DNA from: Euglena gracilis
Taxonomy: Eukaryota; Euglenida; Euglenophyceae; Euglenales
Length of the DNA: 64,000 nt
Assembly: GCA_039621445.1 (NCBI GenBank)
Contig: CP154956.1
Location: 16,161,508-16,225,507 of the forward strand
Direction of reading: 5' to 3'
In this document: one piece after another, positions 37,804 through 50,541 of the stretch
Layout: each line of letters starts with the position of its first letter
How positions within the stretch are numbered: position 1 is the stretch's first letter
Position numbers and translations under genes: made by a program
The notes under the pieces: generated by a model
What the model was told of the DNA's origin: nothing
What the model saw: only the letters and a program-made list of their open reading frames with translations
Databases searched by the model: none

Positions 37804-39045
37804 GAAGTATCCTGAGTTTTTGTGTTATTTCCATTTCACACGCAATTGGCATAACAATTATTTTTGTCTGCATTTTTGGTGTACATTACAGATCGCTTGA
37901 GAAGGATACGGATTCCAAGACCACGTTGATGTTGTTATTTATCTTCAAAATGTGGTGGTCTGTCTGGAATTTTAAGAAAACATACGGTGGAAGTTGAGGC
38001 TGCTGGAACACCGAAGAAAAAGGCAAAGGATTATGGAACGGCGGAAACCCGCAAGAAGAATTGCAATTATGTGCATTGTCCCAGGCTTGAGGCATCGCTT
38101 GAGGCGGAGAAGGCCACCCAGCCAACCAGCCAACCAGCCAGCCAGCCAGCCAGCAATGGGAATTTCTTAAACCAGGGGCACCTACCTCCCGAGGGTCCAG
38201 CCACCACCTTTTTCCACTTCAAGCAGCTCCCATAGCTCCATGCGGGGGGGGGGGGTTGAAACTTCTTTGAGGTGACGTCTGCAAAAAAACCCCTCAAAAT
38301 GCCATTTTTGGCCATTTGACCCATTTTTTTTCAAGTAAATTATAATAAAAAAATGTATGTACACATGTGATAAATTATAATTATATTTGTCGCTTTGTGC
38401 TGAAAGTGAAGTTTTTTTTCTGGTTCACTCTGCCCAAACCCAGGGTGGTGGTTTGGATGGTTTTAATTCATGTGATGTGGTTTTAATTCATCCACATTAT
38501 GAATTAAATGTGGACTCTTTTTTTTTTGCTTTTGCCGCTGTGAAGTGGGCAAAATGGGTCGAAATAGTGCTGTCAGCTCAAATTTTCCACTGTGTGCGAT
38601 TTTTTTGGCATGAATTATTGGCTTTCTTCGCAATTTCCCTTTTTTGGGGTCCCCAGTTGAACCAACCCATTTCCGCGGCCATAAACATACAAGCAGCCTT
38701 AGTGCAACGAAGGGGGGGGGGCTCCTGGGGTCACTACTCCTCGACGTGCCCGCAGAATCTGGCTGGCTGTCGCCGAGAGGAGCAGAAGAAGTAAAGCAGA
38801 TGGATTTCTATATTATGGAGTTCATGAAGCTTGCAAATTTGGGCTGGGCGCACAGTTGGGGGGCATGAAGTGAGGCATGTGGTAGATCTAGAAGTGAGGC
38901 ATCGACAAGGCATTGACAAGTTTTTTGATGACGGTCGGTCGCATAAAAATTGCCAAAATCAGAGGTTTGCTGGCCAAAAGAAATCGCCCCCTGGTACCTT
39001 CTCCTCCTCTCTCTGACCCAGCCTGCCTCCACATGGTGTGTGGCG

Positions 39046-40100
39046 ATGCTCCACAAAGAGCCGCCGCCTGACCCGGAGCTGGACCCGCCCCCCAAGGACG
39101 ACGGGGCCCCCGCGGGAGATGGGCCGGTGGCCGGCCAGGCAGGTGGCCACGTTGGATTTGGCGCAGGGTCTGCCGTGGTCCTGTGACGGTTTTCCGGTGT
39201 GGGTGGTGGATCGGAAAAAGGCAAGCCAAAGGCAAGATAAAAGCACCGGAGGAAAAATGTGATGTATCAAAAACACCTGAAAACACAGAAACCCCAAAAT
39301 GTGAACTAAGATGAAAAGGAAAAGAACATGAAGCATTACAGGATGCCAAGGGACCCACCGCTGTTTTGCTGCTCATATCAAACACCCAGAGGCCTGTATG
39401 TGATGAGTCTGGAACCTCAGTGAGCAGTGTTGCGGATCGGGACGTTCGACTGCTGAGGTTTTGCAAGCAGCAGTTCCGTGGGTTTCTGCCCAGCAAGAAG
39501 GGTATGTCAGTCTTTTTTGTCTTTGTAAGTCGCAAATGGTTTGAAAATGACGTGTTCATTTGCCTTCTGTTCTTTTTTTGTCCTTTTGTTTGTTTATATT
39601 TTTTATTTTCTTTGAGGTTTTCTTACTTTATTAATTTTGTTTTATTTTGAGTATTTCGATTTTAGTTATTTTTTCAAAAACAAAAAAATACTTTTTTATG
39701 TTTGAATGAAGTTCTTCACTGTTTGTCAAATTGTGCGGTGTTCGTACATGTGTATTTATGTATGTGTGGTAAATATAAACATACAGACAGACAGACAGAA
39801 AGACACACAGACAGACAGACAGACAGACCAGGCTTGTGCTTAGTCGGGTGCCTACCCCACGGGGGGGGTGCTAGGGGCAGGCACCCCATAGCACCCGATC
39901 CGACCCCCCCCCGGGGGGGGTAGGGTTTTGGGGGGTGTTTGCCTATAGCAGGGGGGGCCCGGAAAAGGCCATTTTCAATGAAAATTTTCTGGGTCCGGCC
40001 CGGACCCCTATCCCCCCCGGGGGGGGGTGTGCCTGCTAGGGGCAGGCACCCTATAGCACCCACCCCCCCCTCCCCCCCCCGGTTGGTAAGCACAAGCATG

Positions 40101-40170
<70 letters not shown>

Positions 40171-43100
40171 TCAGACAGACAGACAGACAGACCTACCCAC
40201 CTGCCCACCAACCTACCCACCTACCCACCTACCTATTACCTACCTACCTACCTATGTCCCCCTTGTTGTTGACACAGTGTCGTTGACCCCCCCCTGCATC
40301 AACGACACTTTTTGGGATGTGTGTTTTCTTTGTGTTGGCCACAGTTTCTAAGGAAATTCAACCAAGGCAGTTCAAAATTGTCTCGGATCTTCTTCCCAGC
40401 CATGCCTACAAATTTTGGTGGTTTGGTGCAATATGAGAGGTCCAATGGTACAATGTTGTTGGCACAGCCTATTTTTCTCTGGCACCGTGCCGCTGACAGT
40501 GTGCCATTGACCCCCCCCCCCCCCGTGTCAACGGCATTTTCCTGGAACATTGGCGGGGAAGTACCTACCTCCCCCCCCCCTTGTCTGGTGCAGAGTGCGA
40601 AACTGCCATCCGGCGCGGGGACGTCACCGTCAACGGCGGGGCCCAGACCAACTCCGCCTGCTTGCTGCATGCAGGTTCGCCCTTCCGTCCCGGCCCGTTG
40701 AACGAACCACGTGAGCACACGCAGGGCTGTACGGGAATCCCCGCAACCCTGTGGGTGGTGGGTGGGGGGGTTGGCCACCCACACCCCCATCCTGGTGGTC
40801 GTTCCTGGTGGTGCCCACAGCCACGTTTCAATCTGCGAGGGGGGGATCGACCACCCCCCCCCCCAGGCCACCAGGTGCAGATTTTTAGGTCACAATTTTC
40901 CTTTGGCGCCTTTTTCTTTGAGCGGCTGCCATGGTGGGTGGGGGTGTTCGACCCACCCCCCACCTCCCGGGCGGGGTATTTTTTAAGCCACACATTTTAA
41001 TTTCCCCCCTTTTTTAAGGCGTTTTTTAAGGTTTAAGGGTTTTTTTAAGAGATTTCTAAAAAAATTTAAGGTATCTATTTTTTTAAGGGAAATCCAAGGG
41101 CCATTCTGGCATCGAACGGGTCCAAAATTGAAAAGGTTCGAAAACCCATTTTTTTCGGATGGACAATGTTCCAACGATGCCAGGAATCATTTCAGACCTC
41201 GGAGTTGGCTTGTGGTGGCTGGGAGCTGCTGGCTGGATAAAAGGGTGCTGGCTGGGTACGGGAGGGTCAGAAATTTCTGTCCCTGAGGGCAGGGATAGAT
41301 GGAAAGTCCTTCAGGTTTTTGAGGCAGGTGGTAGGGGTGGTCCCGACCACCCACCCCGCACTGCTGGGGAGGGGAAAGTGGTAAGGGGGGTCCGCACCCC
41401 CTCCCCCTAGATGTTGGGAGTGGAAAACGAGTTCACTGACACAGGTGGAGTCCAAACAGTTGGTGCCCCCCACAGTTCACAGTTGAAGCATTTTTTTTGC
41501 CTTTTTTTGTTATTTTGGCCAAAAATGCGCGGCTTTGGTGTGTTGTGTGCTGTGTGTGTTTTTGTGTGTGTGTGTGTGTGTTGTGTGTGGGTGTGGTGCT
41601 TGGTTTTTTTCTGTCCTTTTTTTGCGTGTCTTTTTTGTTGCGTTTCTTGAGGGTCCATCATTGCCCCCTCCCGGCCTAATCCGAACCCCGCATCTGCCGC
41701 CTCGGACAGGCGACGCCGTGGAGCTGCGCCACCCCCCGGCGGGGTCGACGCCACCCACCAGCGGCGGGGCGGGGCAGCCGCCGGTGCTGTACGAGGACGA
41801 CGACGTGGCCGCGGTGTGGAAGGGCTCCGGGGTGGTGCTGGCGGGGCGGGAGCGCCACACCCTGCAGCACGCCCTGCCGGCCTGCCTGGCCGCCTCCCGG
41901 GTGCGCTGTGCGCGAATGCTGTGGTGGGGTGTTGTGCATGGCGGTTACTCACACATGTTGTGTATGGCGGTTACCCCCCAGGGTATTAAGTCAGCGTTGG
42001 TTTTGTAAACCCCCCAAAATCACTGGGCAGGGCCCTTAGAGTGGGCAGTGCCCAAATAACTGGGCACCCCGTCCATTTTTGTCACTTGGAAGGTTAGCTA
42101 CGATGGAAATACTCATCAACGGTGGTCTGGCGCAGGCTTGGGGGTTGGAGGAACAACAGGCGCAATGGCATCAGAGTGGGATCAAATCAAATACTCAAGG
42201 TCTCGGATCTTCGGATTGAATGCCATCATCTGTGATGGACAACAGGTGGTGCCCAAATAACTCCAAATAATTGGGCAGAGGGGAGGACCAAAAAAAATGG
42301 TTCCAATAACTGGGCACCCCGCCTGGTTATTTGGGGGGGTTAACAGGGGGAGGGGAGGGGCATCCAACCCCCCCCCCATGGAACCAAATTTTTTTCTTTC
42401 CCGGAACTCCACGCTGGCACATTTATGTTTTTATCATCTTTTTTTTTTGCCAATTTGCAGAAAAAAATCGCCTGAAAACGCAATTTGGGCAATTTTTGAA
42501 GCCCATTTCCAGCGCTTTGTGCCGTTTTTTTTTTTCACCCTGGGGGTCCAGGACCACCGAGGGGAGGGGCGCCCAGGACCACCCCCCCCCCCCCTTCTCC
42601 CTAAATGCCCTCCCCCCCCCCCCCCACATACACACCCACCCACCCACCCACCCACCCACACCCACACCCACACCTGCCCCCCCCTTCTCTCTCAACGCAC
42701 TCGAATAACAGCCCAACTTCGGGGGTCTCTGCCAAGCACCCCCCAAAGTAATACCCTGTGTCTATGTGTCTATTTTTTTGGCCCGTTGCTAAAAATCCCA
42801 AGGGGGGTCTTATTTTGGGGGAGTTTGGGACGGGTTATCCCCTCACCCAGTTCGTCCATTGGGATACCGAAACAATATAGGGATGTCTGCCGCCCTGTTG
42901 TCGCAGGCGCAGCATGCGCTGACCCAACCTGCCGCACAGATGCCGGCTTTCCAGGCCCAGGCGTGGCCAAAATCACCCCAAACCGCGACGGCTCGCTGCA
43001 CATGTGCACCCCTTGTGTGCTCTCCTTTCAAGAACAAAAAGTAGTCTCTTTTAAGCTTTGTGATTTTGAGGGTTTCAGAGGTTTAAAGGTTCAAAGCACG

Positions 43101-46100
43101 CTGGCAGCTCGTTTAAAACAAAATCAAATAACAGCGTTTTTAACTTTTTTTTTGAAAAAAAACAAAAAAGCGCTGTGTTGAGGGTCTTGGGTGACAATTT
43201 TTTTTTATTTCAAAGCTTGGCCTTTTTTTTCATTTCTGGGCGATGTCAGGGAAATTTTGGATGTTTCAACAAGGAAATTGATGAAAAGTCACCAAAATTG
43301 TTTCTTTTGCACATTTTTCCAAATTTGGCCAAACATTATGTGTTTTGAAGCATTTTGACTCATATAAATTTCATTTGAACTCTGCGATCAAGAGAAATTT
43401 GATCTCATTGTTTTTTGACATTTTCTGGCTGTTTTCTTTAGATAAAAAAACAAGAAAGAGCATTTTTTTTGAAAAATACAAAAAAGCCAGCTATGCTTTT
43501 ATCGCCATTTTTGCCCCCACTTGGGATTAATAAGTATGCCAAGTGTCAGCCTGCTCACACCAAACCAGTGCAGTGCCGACGCTTGGGAGATGCCCAATGC
43601 TCAATGCTGATCGTGCCAACAAAGAGCCGGCGTCCGCAGCCATCATCAACGCGCTGAGCCGGTCCGTCTCGGGGGTGGTGCTGGTGGCCAAGAGCCAGGC
43701 GGCCTTGCAGGGGCTGACGGCGGCGTGCCGGGCCGGGCAGGTCCCCCCAGGTGGGCTGCTTGGCCCTCCACCCCCCCCCCTTGCGTGCGAAAAAACCTTT
43801 GGGCTGTGCCAATCGTTGCGGAATGCCATGTTTTTCTGGGTTTACCCCGTGACCGTACCTCGGCGTACTGGCAGCGTACCTGCAGACGCTGTCAGTACCG
43901 CGTGATGGTGGAGGGCAGCCCAGGGCCATGTTGGGTACACTCTGTCGGTGAGGAGTGACACTTGAGGGGACGGTGTGGGTCTGCCACCAACACAGCCCCA
44001 CACAGGCAGGGCTGTGTATGGGAGTCCCTGAAATCGTGTGGGTGGTGGGTGATGGGTGTCAACTCCCCCCTTCCCCATCATGGTGGGTGGGGGGGGTCAG
44101 AGCCCCCTCACCAGGCCTTCCCGTACAGCCTTGCACACGGCTGTGTAAGATAGCCGTTTCCGCGGACGGTGTACAAGGAGGTTAACATGGACCCCACCCA
44201 ACATCATTCAGGTGGCATCACAAATGTTCCATATGTCATTGCAGCCCCCCTGGTGTGGTTAGAGGTTCGAACACGATGGCCCTGGAGTTGACCCACCCCC
44301 TCCTGTCGCCCCGGGGTGGCCGTGGAGCTGCGGGAGGACATGTGCCTTGTGACCGGTGTGGGGCCTGTCGTGTGTGTGCCCATTTTGCTTTATGGCCGCA
44401 CCCCCCCCTTCCCCTTGCCTTCTTCTTGCCTCCACCCCCTGTCGAACGCCCATCTGACCTCGTCTGCCAGAAAGAAAAACAAATCCTCCAACCAGCACAC
44501 AATCAATTCTCACCCGGAAAATCTTCTCAAAAATGCAGATGCAAAGGCCATACCGGCAAATAAATATATTGGCTACGATGGTCTAATCCTTCAAACTAAG
44601 CCACAACCACATCCCCCCACACCCTACACACCTACCCCACATTAAATGTGGTGGCTCTACTTTACACCATATATGGCGCTCTGCGGAAGTTTGGTAGTAC
44701 AGGAGGGTTGTGAAAATTTTGCTGCTGACTGTTAAAAATATTGAGCAGTAGATGTGGAGTAGAAGTGAGAGGGATGAGGGGATGCGAGCAGCCACCACAG
44801 ACAACCAGGCATTGGTGTGCGGGGTGACAGTGGGGGGTGTGGGGTGACGGGGGGGGGTATGTGCGGGATGAAAGTGGGGGGGGGCAGGGGGTGTGGGGGG
44901 GAGTGTTCGGGAAGCGCAAAAGCATGATTCACGAACAATATTAAACATCCACATCATGCACTACATCAACAAAATTGGACTGGAGAAAAATCAAAAAGAA
45001 ACTGGCACACAAAAGGAGATTTGTGCTTCACCTTGCACAGGAAAGGATGATGTTATTTTTGTTCTGGGGGTCTTCCCCCCCCCTGGACGAGGCTGAAGGC
45101 CGAGTACATCTGAAAATGCCGCCAAAAAATTGCCCACAAAAGTGATTTGCAAGCAGGGGTTTTCTTAAGCCGGAGGGCACCCCATCCCCCGGGGGGGGGT
45201 AAGAAAACCCCTGTTTGCAAGCCAAAAATTGTCATTCATTGAGGTCGAAGTGTGGTGGGGGGTGGGGGCCACAGTGAGGGGTGTGGGGTGTGTGGGGGAT
45301 GTGGGGCAACAGGGTTCAACATAAGGAGGGTGTATGGGATTTAGGTGGGAGTCCCCCCCTCCTGGACCCCCCCCCACCTGCCAGGGGGGTCCAGACCGAC
45401 CCCGGGGGTACCCGGGGCCCCCCAAAAAGGTCAAAATTTTCCATACGGCGCTTTGCACCGAATTTTTTTTGCATTTTCGACATTTTTTTCCCCAAAAAGT
45501 GTCCAAAAGGCACTTTTGGCCGTTTTGGGGGATCAAAATTGCAGCCTGGCGTGAAGCGCTGGGCCGAAAATTGGTCACCCAAACCATGTTAAGGTGGGAG
45601 GGGGTGCCCCCTGTCCCGCTAGACCGGAGGGGGGGGTCCGACCCACCCCCCACCTACCCTGATATAGAACCCTGGTGGGGGGGGAATTGTGGGGGCTCTA
45701 CTTTACGCCATCTCTCAAATGAGTAATGCGTGTGTGGTAGCTCGTGTGTAATATCGCACAATAGGATAAGGTTTTAAATCAGCAGGATGCAGACACATGG
45801 AATGCCTAAACATGCGAACTTATTTTTGTTGTTCCATTCAGGTGCCGAGATAAACCCAGCTGAGGTGACCCCTGCTGCCGGCGGCCCGGATCTGCCCATC
45901 CGTGGAGTGGTGGTGGCGGTCACCCCTAGTCTGGCTGCCCGGTACCTCACCACCCTCGACCTCACCTGCACTGAGCCCACCCAAGGTCTCCAAGTGTGCT
46001 CCCCCCACCCCACGCAGTTGTTTTCACACTAAACGTCATGGCTCTCTTTTTCAATTGCTTTGGTGTCACACCATTTCAAGGGTTTTCGCGTGGTGGCACG

Positions 46101-49100
46101 CGAAAAAAAAAAGAAAAAAAAGAAATTTTTTATTTGGTTTTTCCGGCAGCCGTAACTTCAGCTGTGTGCCTCGTTGAGGTCCCGGACATACGCCGTATTG
46201 TGGTTTGTGAAACACCCGTCAAAAAAGGTCTCTGCTCATTTCCCTCAATTCCCCTCCATCCCTTCATTCATCATCGGTTATGAGCCCTCAAAAGTGCTCC
46301 GCACACGACAAGCAAAGGTTTCGGAAAACTCGGATTTTGGACCGGATTGGAAGAATAAACTGCACCAAGTCCCGAACCCTGAAGGGTTGAGCTCCGAAAC
46401 TTGGTGGGTTGGATTGAAGCTGGCTTCAAAAACGTCCACATCAAATTACATTGGATTTGGCCCGCTTCCCTTCTGTCAGTGCATCAAATGAAGCCGTCCC
46501 CTCCTGAGTTTCCAGCGGGTCAACCCCCAAAAGTCCCTCACTCACTCCCACCCAGATATTTGTCATCCCCCCCCTCCCGCAGCACTGGTGCGCCACCGCC
46601 TGCATGCATGCGGTCTGAGGGCGGTGGGGGCCACCCAAGGCACATTTGGATCGCAGGACAAACCTGGAAACCCCCTCATGAACGCTTTGAGTGCCGTTTT
46701 ATGGTGAGGCTCCCAGTTGGGCTGGTTTGGGATTTGCTTTGTGCAGCCATTTCTGCAGTGGCTCTAACTCTCATCGTGATAACTCCCATCATTTTTGAGG
46801 TATTTTTTTTGCTCATGGTGCATTCTTTGATGTCTGTCCTGGTTTGCAAAGCAGATCAAACTGCACAAGAAGACCGAAGTGGTGAGTGCGGCTTTGTTTT
46901 CAACGTACCCACACTGCCATCTTTCATGCCGGATGTAAGGCTCTCTCGGGTGAAAGAAACTGCCATTATTACATCAAAAGGTATGTTGGAAATAAAATTT
47001 AAAAAATGTGGGGAGGAGAGGTCATCAAACGTGCCTGCCCTCGGTCAAACTAGCAACCAGACAGCCAAAACCAAGGCACTGATCATACTGTGTTCAGTCT
47101 TCAGACCTGCTGTTTGATTTTCTGAGTGGTTCTCCTCATTCAGTTCTTGTCCACTCTTCTTTTTAACTCGGATCAGGGTCAGGGAAATATTCCAACCCTG
47201 AAAAAAACCAGGTAATGAGACAGCCATTGGAGGGTTCTAAACGCACATGCTGGGCATTGTGCGCCAAAGTCCCTACTCCCATTTCCCCGTCCTGCGGCAC
47301 TACATCACACCCGACTTACATTTTGAGGTTTTTAGGGTCAGGTCTTGGGGTTTTCGTAAAAAAAAGTGTCGATGTGGCATTTGCCCACATCGACAAAGAA
47401 AAAATCCTCCAGTGCGGGTTTGTCCGCAAAATATTTTTTTTACCGGCTGCCAACATGTGGTGCATTTATGATGAAGTTTAAAGTCCAGGTGAATTGCATC
47501 AATTTTGGCAGATAATTCTGCCGTTTTTTTCAATCAGGAGAAAAGGTCTTTGGCATATCAGAATGGGTGCAGGGATCCCATTGCACGAAGTGGATCATCC
47601 TTCCATCAGGGGATTCCTCTGAAAATGCACCGGCAACGTGGTAGTTTCAGGTGTTTGAGAGATAAGTGTCTGAGTCACACACACATTTATGGCAGAAGTT
47701 CCTCCTTGGTGTCCCCCACTCTCGGCGAAGGGGGTAGGGCAGAACGGAAACCGGCCAAACAGCCAGGGTGGTGGGTTGGAGGGGGGGGGGCGACCCCCCC
47801 ACCCCCTGCATGGTGGGTGGAGGGGTCCACCCCCCACCACCTCTTCCTGTATTTCCGGAGCGGAAAAATTTTCCGGCACCGAAGGTGCCGGGTTTTTTTT
47901 TTTGGCCCATTTTGGAACCCATAAGGTCCCCCCAAAAACCCCTCAAAGCCCCCCTTTTTTTTGCGCCTTCCAAAAATTCAACATTTCACAAAATTTTGAT
48001 TTGAGAGGATTTTGAAGCAAAAAAAGCCATTGAAAGTCCAAAAATTTTTGAAGCAAAAAATGCCAGTAAAATTTTGATTGTGCCAAAATTTGATCCACTT
48101 TTTTTGACCTTCGTTTTTTTCACCCGCCTCCTAAAAACTACCAAATATCAACCCTGAAATTTTTGAGAATTTTTTGTGAAAAAAATGTGGTTTTCCATCA
48201 AGAAATCATGTTTTTTGGTTTCATTTTTCAACAAAAAATTCAAAAGTTTTTCGGACCAAATCCCCGTCTTCCCAAAATCGGTGAAAATGCTGTGGTGGGT
48301 GGGAGGGGTCGACCCACCCCCCCCCCCCCCGGTGGGGGTCCCCCACCCCCCCCCACCAGGCCTTCCCGTTCTGCCCTGGAAGGGGGGTACGTAGATGTCA
48401 CTTCTGGCACGGGCCAAGAGACTTTTTGTGAAAGGTGTTTTTGGGGTTATTTGAAAGAGGAGGGTTAGGGTCAGGATTTAGCCCTGACTTCTGGCCCAGC
48501 TGTGGGACAAAGTTAGGCCTGAAGTTAATTTTCGGCCTTAATCCTGACCCTATCCCTGCTCCTTCAATAACCCTAAAAAAACACCGTTCCAACAGAATCA
48601 CACGCCCAAAGGGGGGTCCCAATCTTTTGTACGGGTGACTCATTCAGCGGCTTTACCTTTCCATTCCCCATTTAACTACCTCCTCTGGGAGTCACGCTTG
48701 GCCTGGGGTACGGCGTGGCCAAACCCGGTTCGCCAGGGTTAACGCCAGTGGTCAACGAAGAAAGCGGCATGACCCGAGCCGGAAGTGACATATACGTACC
48801 CCCCTTCGCCGGGGGGGGGGGTACCTAGGAGGAACTTATGCCATATTTATGTATACTCATACATTTATGTATATGCATACGCACATCCATCCGTCCATCC
48901 GTCCATCCATCCATCCAATATTATCTTGCCCCTGCAGGATCCCCCGGGGAGGGAAAGTGGCAGGATCGGGGCCTGAACCTCCCATCAAGCATCGGAGAAT
49001 CATTGAAAAGAAACAAAAGCGCTAAAATTTTTGGGAAATGCTTTAAGACGGCCCGATTTTGGGGTGGGTAGGATGGACCCCTCCCTCCAGGGGTTATAAA

Positions 49101-49867
49101 AGGAAGCCCGGGGAGGAAACGAGGTCTGGATCGCTGGGGGCCTTCTGCCAGTGCCGTGCCCCCCAAGCTACCAGAGCTGCCGAGGCCTGTTCATCTCGCT
49201 GGTCGCGGTGCGCCTCGTGCACCCGGTCCGTGGGACGGAGCTCTGCATCACAGCCGCCCAGGGATTCCCCGGGACCACAAAAGTCCCCCTCCCTGGCTTC
49301 ATATTCATTTGTCCTCATTGCCAGCGTTTCTTCGGTGGTCCGGAACGTCCCTCAGTGCAGTGTGGTGGCTCCTGCCGAGCTCACCTCAAATCTGCCCACT
49401 GTTCGGCTACACAGAGCCACCCACAGCCTAGCAACAGTTCAACGTTCAACAGTTCAGGTTAGATATCCATCCCCGAGTTGGAAGTGTCTCCATTTGAGGA
49501 AAATTGCTGCGTTGACTGTGTGTTGTGTGTGTTGTATGCGTGCGTGTGCGTGTGCTTGTGTGTGTGTGTGTGTGTGCGTGTGTGCGCGCGCGCGTGTGTG
49601 CTTGTGTGTGTGTGTGTGGTGTTGCAGTTTGGTGTTTGTGCTCTTTTGGTCTTTCTGTTTTTTTTTGGAGGGGATTTCCGCCGAATCCTTGTGCTTCGAA
49701 GGGCCATTGCAGTTCCTCTCGCTCCGCCTCACCTCGAGGCCCCGGGGGTCGCTGGCCAGATGAGCCAGAGAAGTTTGGGCGGTTACGCCAGCGAGAATTG
49801 GCGGCGTTCTTGCGCAAGCATCCCACGGCTGCCGCACTGCGCAGTGCCGAGACTTCTGCTGGGACCG

Positions 49868-49869
<2 letters not shown>
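39046..49869 (+). CDS. RluA/RluD-like RNA pseudouridine synthase homologue (multi-exon)
   Basis: Exons: 39046-39138 ([14 protein letters not shown]); 40596-40674 (S4-like, [12 protein letters not shown]); 41710-41900 ([16 protein letters not shown]); about 43640-43740 ([13 protein letters not shown]); about 44316-44355 ([11 protein letters not shown]); 45842-45985 ([19 protein letters not shown]); 46583 to at most 46703 ([15 protein letters not shown]); about 49151-49262 ([20 protein letters not shown]); 49760-49869 ([14 protein letters not shown]). The order S4 domain, YEDDDV..K.SG, SG..LVAKS, LTT and GLF..L..HP is that of RluA-family synthases, which turn uridine into pseudouridine in rRNA or tRNA. 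The catalytic HRLD motif is not seen: the exon has NALSRSVSG at that place. Intron 1 has a GC donor. Several exon edges and the true 3' end are unsettled. Confidence 0.75.
39829..40100 (+). mobile_element. Introner-like element, copy 3 (272 bp, TSD AGACAGAC)
   Basis: The ends are CAGGCTTGTGCTTA and TAAGCACAAGCATG. The 8-bp duplication AGACAGAC lies at 39821-39828 and 40101-40108. Because the target is itself an AGAC microsatellite, the duplication alone is weaker evidence than in the other copies. It lies in intron 1 of the pseudouridine synthase homologue. Compared with copies 1 and 2, part of the middle is deleted. Confidence 0.88.
40101..40256. repeat. (CAGA)n and (CCTA)n microsatellite
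   Basis: About 24 CAGA units, then CTACC-type units. It is continuous with the short (CAGA)n on the other side of introner copy 3. Confidence 0.95.
40270..40550. repeat. GTGTCRTTGACCCCCC...TCAACG small elements
   Basis: GTGTCGTTGACC, a C run and CATCAACGACAC form a hairpin near 40276-40311. A second unit with GCCATTGACC and GTCAACGGCA lies near 40502-40540. Related CTATGACACCCCC..GTGTCAACCGCA units occur at 63285-63325. Confidence 0.65.
42045..42345. repeat. CCAAATAACTGGGCACCCC family repeat
   Basis: GCCCAAATAACTGGGCACCCC near 42049 and GGTTCCAATAACTGGGCACC near 42299 lie with CCTGGTTATTTGG. This is the same vocabulary as the family at 35376-35605 and 51300-51470. Confidence 0.65.
45307..45680. 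mobile_element. Non-autonomous element with CAGGGTTC inverted ends
   Basis: The left end CAGGGTTCAACATAAGGAGG and the right end CCCTGATATAGAACCCTG are inverted. The interior contains C/G runs, a CCCCAAAAAGGTCAA box, GGCGCTTTGCACC and GGCGTGAAGCGC. A shorter relative with CAGGGTTCGATATCAGGAGG and CGAACCCTG ends lies at 58232-58395, and a third near 15100-15405. Both complete copies lie next to GTGGGG-type sequence, which may be a target preference. Confidence 0.7.
48434..48585. mobile_element. 152-bp foldback element with about 45-bp inverted ends
   Basis: GGTGTTTTTGGGGTTATTTG at the left pairs with AATAACCCTAAAAAAACACC at the right. Pairing continues through GAAAGAGGAGGGTTAGGGTC against GACCCTATCCCTGCTCCTTC. 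The loop contains TTAGGCCTGAAGTTA. No protein and no clear duplication were found. It lies between exons of the pseudouridine synthase homologue. Confidence 0.75.
48880..48920. repeat. (CCAT/CCGT)n short tandem repeat
   Basis: About nine CCAT or CCGT units. Confidence 0.85.
49505..49625. repeat. GT/GC-rich microsatellite
   Basis: (GT)n with GCGCGCG and TTGTGTG interruptions, between two exons of the pseudouridine synthase homologue. Confidence 0.9.
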
Positions 49870-49944
<75 letters not shown>

Positions 49945-49954
49945 CATGCGTGCA

Positions 49955-49986
<32 letters not shown>

Positions 49987-50031
49987 TACGTGCGTGCATC
50001 GTCGTGCGTGCGTGCGTGTGTGTGTGTGTTT
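49870..50031. repeat. (GT)n microsatellite starting exactly at a splice donor
   Basis: GAG at 49867-49869 is followed at once by about 35 GT units, then (CGTG)n. The donor GT is the first repeat unit. Confidence 0.95.
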
Positions 50032-50209
50032 GCCTGTGTTTTGTTTGTGTTTGGGTCGGTGTGGACACAAAGCTGCCTCCAGGTAGCTCACTCCCGTTTT
50101 TCATTGTTGTGCTGTTCTATGTGAGGCGCATGTTCGTGCGTGAGCTGTGACTGTGCTTCTGTTCTGCTCCATTAAACGATGCTGAACCCGAGGCATCTGA
50201 CAAAATTTC

Positions 50210-50525
50210 ATGAAGCCGCAGGGTTCTGTTGCGGGGAGTGATCACCTACAACCCTCTTCCCATCGCCCCCTCCGTTCAGTCCTCGCAGGCCGTCGTCCCT
50301 CGCCGTTTTATGGAGTTTGCACTGGAACCCACACCAGACATGCAGGCCAGAGCCATCCTTTTCTTGAACGAGGAGGACTTGTCACCCAGCGTCATGGAAG
50401 TGTTTTATGGGTTTCAGCTTGGCATTTGTGGTTCCAAATGGATGGAAGGCATCCGTGAATTAGTTCAGCGAATAGTACCCAGCAAACAATTTCTAATTAG
50501 CATGTTGCAAAATAATTATGCCTTT
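50210..50525 (+). other. Unidentified open frame between two genes
   Basis: It contains VVPRRFMEFALEPTPD and LFLNEEDLSPSVMEVFYGFQ in one frame (50229-50594). The composition is less GC-rich than the true exons. It could be a further exon of either neighbouring gene or a transposon relic. I do not recognise it. Confidence 0.3.
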
Positions 50526-50541
50526 ATTTTGGAGAGGGGAA

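Noticed and set aside
37035-37805. 256-residue His/Thr-rich frame
   Set aside because: It is the CACG/CA microsatellite translated. No domain is present, and all neighbouring frames are equally open.
49454-50124. Long frames on both strands near 49.5-50.1 kb
   Set aside because: They arise from GT/CA repeats. Only 49760-49869 is exon-like.
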